The position numbers were made by a program, and so were the translations under genes. From NCBI GenBank assembly GCA_023055425.1, contig JALGPY010000010.1, positions 47,797,863-47,861,862 on the forward strand: a DNA stretch of 64,000 bases, in the 5' to 3' direction. Positions 58,930 through 64,000 of the stretch are shown piece by piece. The notes under the pieces were generated by a model that had not been told where the DNA came from, searched no databases, and saw only the letters and a list, made by a program, of their open reading frames with translations. The stretch is from Linanthus parryae (taxonomy: Eukaryota > Streptophyta > Magnoliopsida > Ericales > Polemoniaceae). Numbering within the stretch: the stretch's first letter is position 1; each line of letters starts with the position of its first letter.

Positions 58930-61855
58930 TGTGATACCCCGTATATTCTCTAGGGATAAATTAGTAGATGGGGAAGTGAATTAGGTGAAATACGAGTTTG
59001 GTTATGAAAATTAGTGTCGTGAAAATTATCGTTTTTATAATTGAAAAGTGTGTTTGAAAGTATAGGTAAAAATTTTAGAAAGAATGTGTCAAAATTTATA
59101 AGTTAGCATTTCTTTACTTTATTAGCATCCGCGTGTTCAACCACCGCGACGTGTCTTGCACCCGTTACACCCAATCTTATCATTTTCGGGTCCACCCATG
59201 GCACCTTAGTCTTCCACCCATCTTCTTGAGGAAGCTTTGTTCTCTAGATTTTTCCTCCACCGTCCTTGTCACTCTCACTTTCACCAACACCATCACCTCA
59301 CTTCACATGTGAGAACATGAAAAATTAGTTTCATATAATCATTCCCTCTTGTTTTTCTTCACCAGCAAACCTCACCCCCTCCATCACCCCTCCATTCTTC
59401 GGCAACTCAACCCAACATCACTGCCACCTTCAATTTCATCTCCTCACTCCCGCTATTCTCCTTCCCCAGCCCTCTGACTTCTCTTCTCTGTTCACTGGGA
59501 CCGGCTGAAGGCAATGGAGAAGAAGTAGTAGCAGCGGTGGTTACCGCCACTTTCCCGTCGGGAAACCACCACCGAGAAGAATCGAGCCCACCCTCTGTTT
59601 TCCTCTGTTTCAGTTCGAGCCTTCCTCTCTCTCTTTTCTTTGAACCAAGAAGCAGAGGAGGCCACCAATAGAAGCGAGGTGGGGCAAGAGCAGTTGCCAG
59701 AGTTCCCACCGGCGTTGTTTCTCCAGTTTTTCCGGCAAGCATCTTGGCGAGCTTCACCCAGAGTCACCCACGGCGTTCCAACCTTCCCATCCGCCTCCTC
59801 GAGGTCAGAACAAGAGCTCGGAGCCCTCAATCGCAGACTAGAACCACCAGGAGACCACCGTCGGCAATCTCCTCCGCGAACCCGACGGGAATCGCAACCC
59901 AACCCAAATCCAAACAGTTTCTCAAAATTCTTGAGTCGGGTATACTCTAAATATCGTTGTGAGTTGATTTAAACAGTCAAAATCATGTCTTGCTGCTTTG
60001 ATCCATGTCTAAATCGATCGATTTGAGAATGCGTGTTTAGGGGGTTAAAGTTTCTTTTACACAAACATGTTATAGTGTATAGTGGGGGGAGCTGATTGTA
60101 GATATGGGAATCTTAAGGGTAGTTGACACCTTTTATTGATTCTGTTTGTGCATGGATGGGGGTCTCAGCTATCTTTAAGCATAACTAAGCGGGATTTACA
60201 TGTCGTTTATCTAAACAAAATACATTTCGCGAAAAATAAAAATGTTATTTATGAATCAAAAAAATTTTCTAACAATACTAGTTTTCGTACTTGTCATGAA
60301 AAAGAAATTTGGGTGTTGAAATGTTCTCAGAAAAGTTGATTTAAAAATTAGTATGGTTATGTTTTATTAAGAACTAAATAAATTTTGTGTTTAATCACGC
60401 AACTCTCATTTCAGTTTTGCTCAAGCATTTGTAGAAAGATACTAGCTACGCTATAAACATCGTTTCATCTTGTAGAATATTTAGAAGTCGTTTTCTCAAT
60501 GAAATCAATATTCTACCTATCGAACATGTTCATACTTTAGAACTATTGCTCTTAGAAAATATGAGTTAACATTTGATCACTCTTTCTTCACCAAAATTTA
60601 CAAGTTCTTCATACTAAAAAGATTTTTCTAAACAAATAATCACTTTTGGACATACTAAATAAATCGGATAGTCGTTTTAAATTAAATGAGTTACAAGAGT
60701 TTATAAATAACTTTACTACTTAATATTTTATAGTATCCTTTATAAAGCTTGAGTGTCATCAAGTATAGCTAGGGATAGCGTTGCCTATGGGAGAAATTGG
60801 TTGGTTTAAAATTCAAGTAGTACTCTCGCTAGAATTCATCGTGTAGATTCCAATAGTGTGACTTGTGTCGATTTAGGAGATATAATTTGTAGGTGACGAA
60901 TTTGTTGACACAGACTTCATAGGAACTCTTGCGTGATAGTAGCAAACGGATCAAGGTGAGTATACATGTAAAACGTTGCGTGCCAGGTTTCTTTCGTGTC
61001 CAAACATGACTTTATTATTTGTATCAAAATGTGCTTCATGAAATGCCTGTTTTATTTGAGATTTCACTATGTTTCAAAATAGTCGCTTTGCAATGTCATA
61101 CGAGAAACATAAATCGAAAATAACGCATAATAAGTAAAGAGAAAAGAATTGTGCGGGGATCATTACAATATTGATAGATTGGTCGTGTTGACTGCCGTTA
61201 CACGACCCGTATTAGTTTAACCCGGTCGCAACCTACCGGGTCGCTCCATGTACTAACCTCTCTGGCCGCAAGAAGTCTTAAGGGGGTGTCGGCACTGAAG
61301 GTCGTGGCTGCTAGTGAAAGGATAGCTTTTCCCCGTAACAAGAAGTTTATAATGAGGTAGTTGAGGAAATGATATTTACTTATGAAAAAGGAATAGATAG
61401 TTTGGATGCAATCTCCCAGTTTGACAATCAAAGGAAGTCTGAAACTCAAAGTAAAGAAAGAGAATGTCGTATGTGATGCAAGTAATCACACTTGATTTCT
61501 TAATATTACATTTTTAGCTATGATCCCTTATCCTCTTATGAATGTTTTTATACGCTTCCTCATCTATTTACAAGTTTGGGTGTTGCTCACTCAGTATTTC
61601 AATGTTGATTTTCGAAACTGCGGTTCCTATTTCCTTCCCACCGCAGGTATAGAGACTGGAGGCTATGGAGAAGCTAGGTACGAGACTCACGTAGAGTAAT
61701 GACATAACGAGCAGCTAGTCTAGTGATAACGTAGTAGTTTCTAATTACCCTTGTAAGAATTAAAGACGTTTGTAATGTTTAATAGTATTGTAATGTATGG
61801 ATGTTTAAGCTTATGATCTCCACCGACTCTTTTAGCATCACCCTCCTAGGTTTCC
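58930..61855 (+). repeat. GypA 3' LTR, 3'-truncated
   Basis: About 2.93 kb from TGTGATACCCCGTAT to CCCTCCTAGGTTTCC. The ORFs at 59407-59972 fall in a CT-rich stretch and lack any domain. Compared with the 5' LTR end, the last ~45 bp (to GGGTGTTGCA) are missing. Positions 61678-61690 show the intact CopA target site. Confidence 0.83.
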
Positions 61856-61897
61856 ACTTTAGCCCATGATTTGGGACACATGGGCTAAAGTGGAAAC
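61850..61897. repeat. 19-bp perfect inverted repeat at the LTR/gene junction
   Basis: Left arm 61850-61868 (GTTTCCACTTTAGCCCATG), 10-bp spacer ATTTGGGACA, right arm 61879-61897, its exact reverse complement. The left arm's GTTTCC coincides with the last LTR-like bases. Confidence 0.85.
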
Positions 61898-64000
61898 TTC
61901 TTGTTGAAATTCAGTTTGAGCCTCAGTTCGCTCAATTTCTCCTGGAGTCTCTGCTGGCGGGACAGTTGCGGGAGTGACACTTGATGGAATTTCAGGAGCA
62001 GCACTTACCTCCCTTTGAGCCCCAGTTGGCCCAACATTCTCAATAGGGACACCAAATCTTTGCGAAGCATCGCGACTGACACGAGAACCAACTTCAGGTG
62101 GCAAAGTGGTTTCCCCTTGTTCAATGACGACTTGCTTAGCATTCTCAGCTTCTGTCTGTCCTAGCTCTTGCTGGTGGTCCTCCTCTTTCTCGCGCTCTTG
62201 TTCAACAATAAACTCAAGTTGTTCACCTTCGGTGCTGGCTCCGTCCCCGGTCACCTGAGCCTCTTCGGATACTCGCCTAGTTTGATCTTCCATTACTACA
62301 TCTTCACTGGGAGTCTCGCAGGCGGTCTCGGGGACGCGAACCACAGCACTACGAAGTCTGCAGGGTCTTCTTATCGATGGCGCTGTTTCTGTCAAAATTC
62401 AAAATTTAGAGTTGGTCTAAGTTGAATGAATCATGCTACAAAAACTCAAAAGAGCTCATGCTGAAAAGACCTCCAAATTCATATGAGATTGCATCTCCAT
62501 ATTCACATGGGATATCCACGTAAGTATTATGTTGCAGATTATCATCAACTCCTTTTAACATTGCATGACCTGCTTATGAGCGAAGTTTGTTATCGTTGTT
62601 ATTTGGAAGGAACGAAATCGACTATAGCAATCATAAAAAAATTCTTTAACTGACGCTTCACAGCATTTGTTCACTAACCAACGACGAATGTCGCCCTTAG
62701 ATACCCCGCGTTTTAAAGCATCAAAGATAAAATATTGATGAGATAAGGCAAACATGTATATAGTACCTTCCTCATCCTCGTCGCCAACGATCTTGGAAAT
62801 CTTGCTGGCGCGCTCCAGACTCTTCTTCATTTCCTGTTGGATATCGCGCTCTTCCCGCAGCTTTGAGTCTTTTTCTTGCTGTTGGTCCATGGACAAGGAT
62901 TCAGCAATCGCCCCTTCTTCAGCAAAGCCTTCCAGTTCTTGAACTGAGCCTTCACTATATGAAACATAGAGGAATAAGGGTTAGGACAACTCTTACTATA
63001 ATCACAGCTAAAAATGGGATCTGGGTACCTTCTCTCGCAGCAAAATAGGTGTATAGGTTAAGCTCCATGAAGTCCTCAATGTTGCTTTGTCGCACATATG
63101 TCCCTTTCTTCGCAGCTTAAGGCTGAGCTTAGCTTCTTTCTTTGGGTTCCACAATCTCGTTGGGAGCAGGCTCGCCAGAAACCTTGTTCTTTTTGGGATT
63201 TTTGATAAATGGTGCAAGGATGGTTTCAACCGCATTCGGGACCAGATCTTGGACTTCTAGAGCCATCCTCATTTCTGTGGTGATAAGGACACCGGGCTTT
63301 TTCTTTGAACGCAGCAGGTTAACAAAGCCCGTACTGTGATCCCCCAGAAGTGAATCGCCTCAAACAGCACTGTCATGTAAAGGCATGTTAGACGTCGCAT
63401 TATTTATTACATTCAAGGAAAATAAAAGAAAGGAAACGCTAAAGCATACATTATTAAAATCCTCTGCATACTTCTTCCTCCCGTTGAAAGAATTTTGCCT
63501 AACTACAGTGATATTTTCCTGAAGAATCAAATCGGCACACAAGTGATGATCTTTATCCAATAAGGAATAAAAACCATACTGTGTCGCGTCCAGAGAGCAG
63601 GACGACTTGAATGGGCAATCTTTTATCATTAGCGCGAGAGCTTTGCTTGGCTGTAGCTGAGCTCGAGACCTTGAAAGCAGACATATTTGCGCATTCCAGA
63701 AGGACGACCAATTTGGAGTACACTCCCTTCTCCTTTCCCTGGAAGGTTGATTCAAAGGGAGCTCATCAATCAATAGGTCATTTCTCTTTCCGGAGAGAAA
63801 CCCATTATAGCAACCGTTAGTGATTGAATTAGACACAGAGGTGGCGCGACGGCGTCGGAACCCAACTGGGGGCTCACGCCAATGGGATCGTAATGAACCG
63901 TTACTGGTTCATAACTTGGGGTCTCTGGATTGGCCATGTATTCAGGAAGGGCAGGCAAATATCCTCTCCTGCACCAATTGACAAATTTGGCATAACGCCT
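61859..64000 (-). pseudogene. Multi-exon host-type or captured gene remnant, family not recognised
   Basis: Read on the - strand there are coding blocks with plausible GT/AG borders. Block a: 64000 to about 63790 (RRYAKFVNWCRRGYLPALPE..., open at the window edge). Block b: 63836-63450 (...ENITVVRQNSFNGRKKYAEDF, donor GTATGC). Block c: 63369-63029 (LLRSKKKPGVLITTEMRM..., then NIEDFMELNLYTYFAARE, donor GTACCC). Block d: 62954-62767 (Glu/Lys-rich, coiled-coil-like). Block e: 62389-61859 (Glu/Gln/Pro-rich, low complexity, stop in the inverted repeat). Blocks a and b are in different frames with no intron signal, c has two TAA codons near 63127 and 63115 and a frame change near its start. I name no function. 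The 3' end is removed by the GypA junction. Confidence 0.45.

Larger units (their letters stand above)
1..61855 (+). mobile_element. GypA: Ty3/gypsy chromovirus, outermost element of the nest
   Basis: This is the host element for everything to its left and inside it. Visible parts are the 3' end of its 5' LTR (24604-24815), an initiator-Met primer-binding site, gag cut in two by GypB, protease, RT, RNase H, integrase with C-terminal chromodomain (to 58617), a polypurine tract and a 3' LTR that lacks its last ~45 bp. The start of its 5' LTR lies left of the window because CopA is inserted in it. Order PR-RT-RH-INT-chromodomain is diagnostic of chromoviruses; the large LTR (about 2.9 kb) suggests the Tekay/Del branch (inference). 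Coding parts carry several stops and frameshifts, so the element is dead. It is the oldest insertion by nesting order. Confidence 0.85.

Noticed and set aside
59407..59972. Overlapping ORFs of 110-136 codons in the GypA 3' LTR
   Set aside because: Compositional: a CT/GC-rich stretch open in several frames on both strands, with no motif.

Overview
The window is plant nuclear heterochromatin made almost entirely of nested LTR retrotransposons. I see no intact host gene, RNA gene or CRISPR array. The families point to a flowering plant: Ty1/copia elements whose LTRs open like the Angela/BARE clade, a Ty3/gypsy chromovirus with a chromodomain integrase, and large-LTR non-autonomous elements. I cannot name the species. 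Element names here (CopA-D, GypA-B, LarA) are mine.

Layout. Positions 1-61855 are one nest. The outermost element is GypA (+ strand, chromovirus). Its 5' LTR end is at 24604-24815, its broken gag-pol at 25246-25493 and 54281-58617, and its truncated 3' LTR at 58930-61855. CopA (- strand) sits in the GypA 5' LTR and ends at 24603; its left end is off-window. CopA's left LTR carries CopB (78-8194, +, TSD CGTGT) and its right LTR carries CopC (15542-24054, +, TSD GCCAG). GypA gag carries GypB (25494-54280, -, TSD GGAGA), an element with 3.4-kb LTRs and only 1.15 kb of interior. GypB's right LTR carries CopD (30753-51617, -, TSD TATCA). CopD's left LTR carries LarA (31476-42491, +, TSD ACAAC), a three-LTR tandem non-autonomous element. 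All five complete target duplications are perfect 5-mers, which fixes the order of insertion: GypA, then GypB, then CopD, then LarA on one branch, and GypA, then CopA, then CopB and CopC on the other.

Function. CopC is the youngest Copia copy: I count 4 differences between its 1431-bp LTRs. It carries every Gag-Pol domain but has one frameshift and one nonsense codon. CopA and CopD share four disabling lesions, so the coding body was already defective when at least one of them moved. CopD is a mosaic of two Copia lineages with a tandemly duplicated leader. The Copia leader has an 11-bp hairpin with paired (compensatory) substitutions between copies. LarA, GypB and GypA all have a small hairpin with an RGGA loop just 5' of the polypurine tract, and LarA carries a second hairpin-plus-tract module inside its body.

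From 61850 to 64000 the LTR of GypA is broken at a 19-bp inverted repeat and joins a decayed multi-exon coding region on the - strand that I do not recognise. Percent identities and difference counts were made by eye and are approximate.
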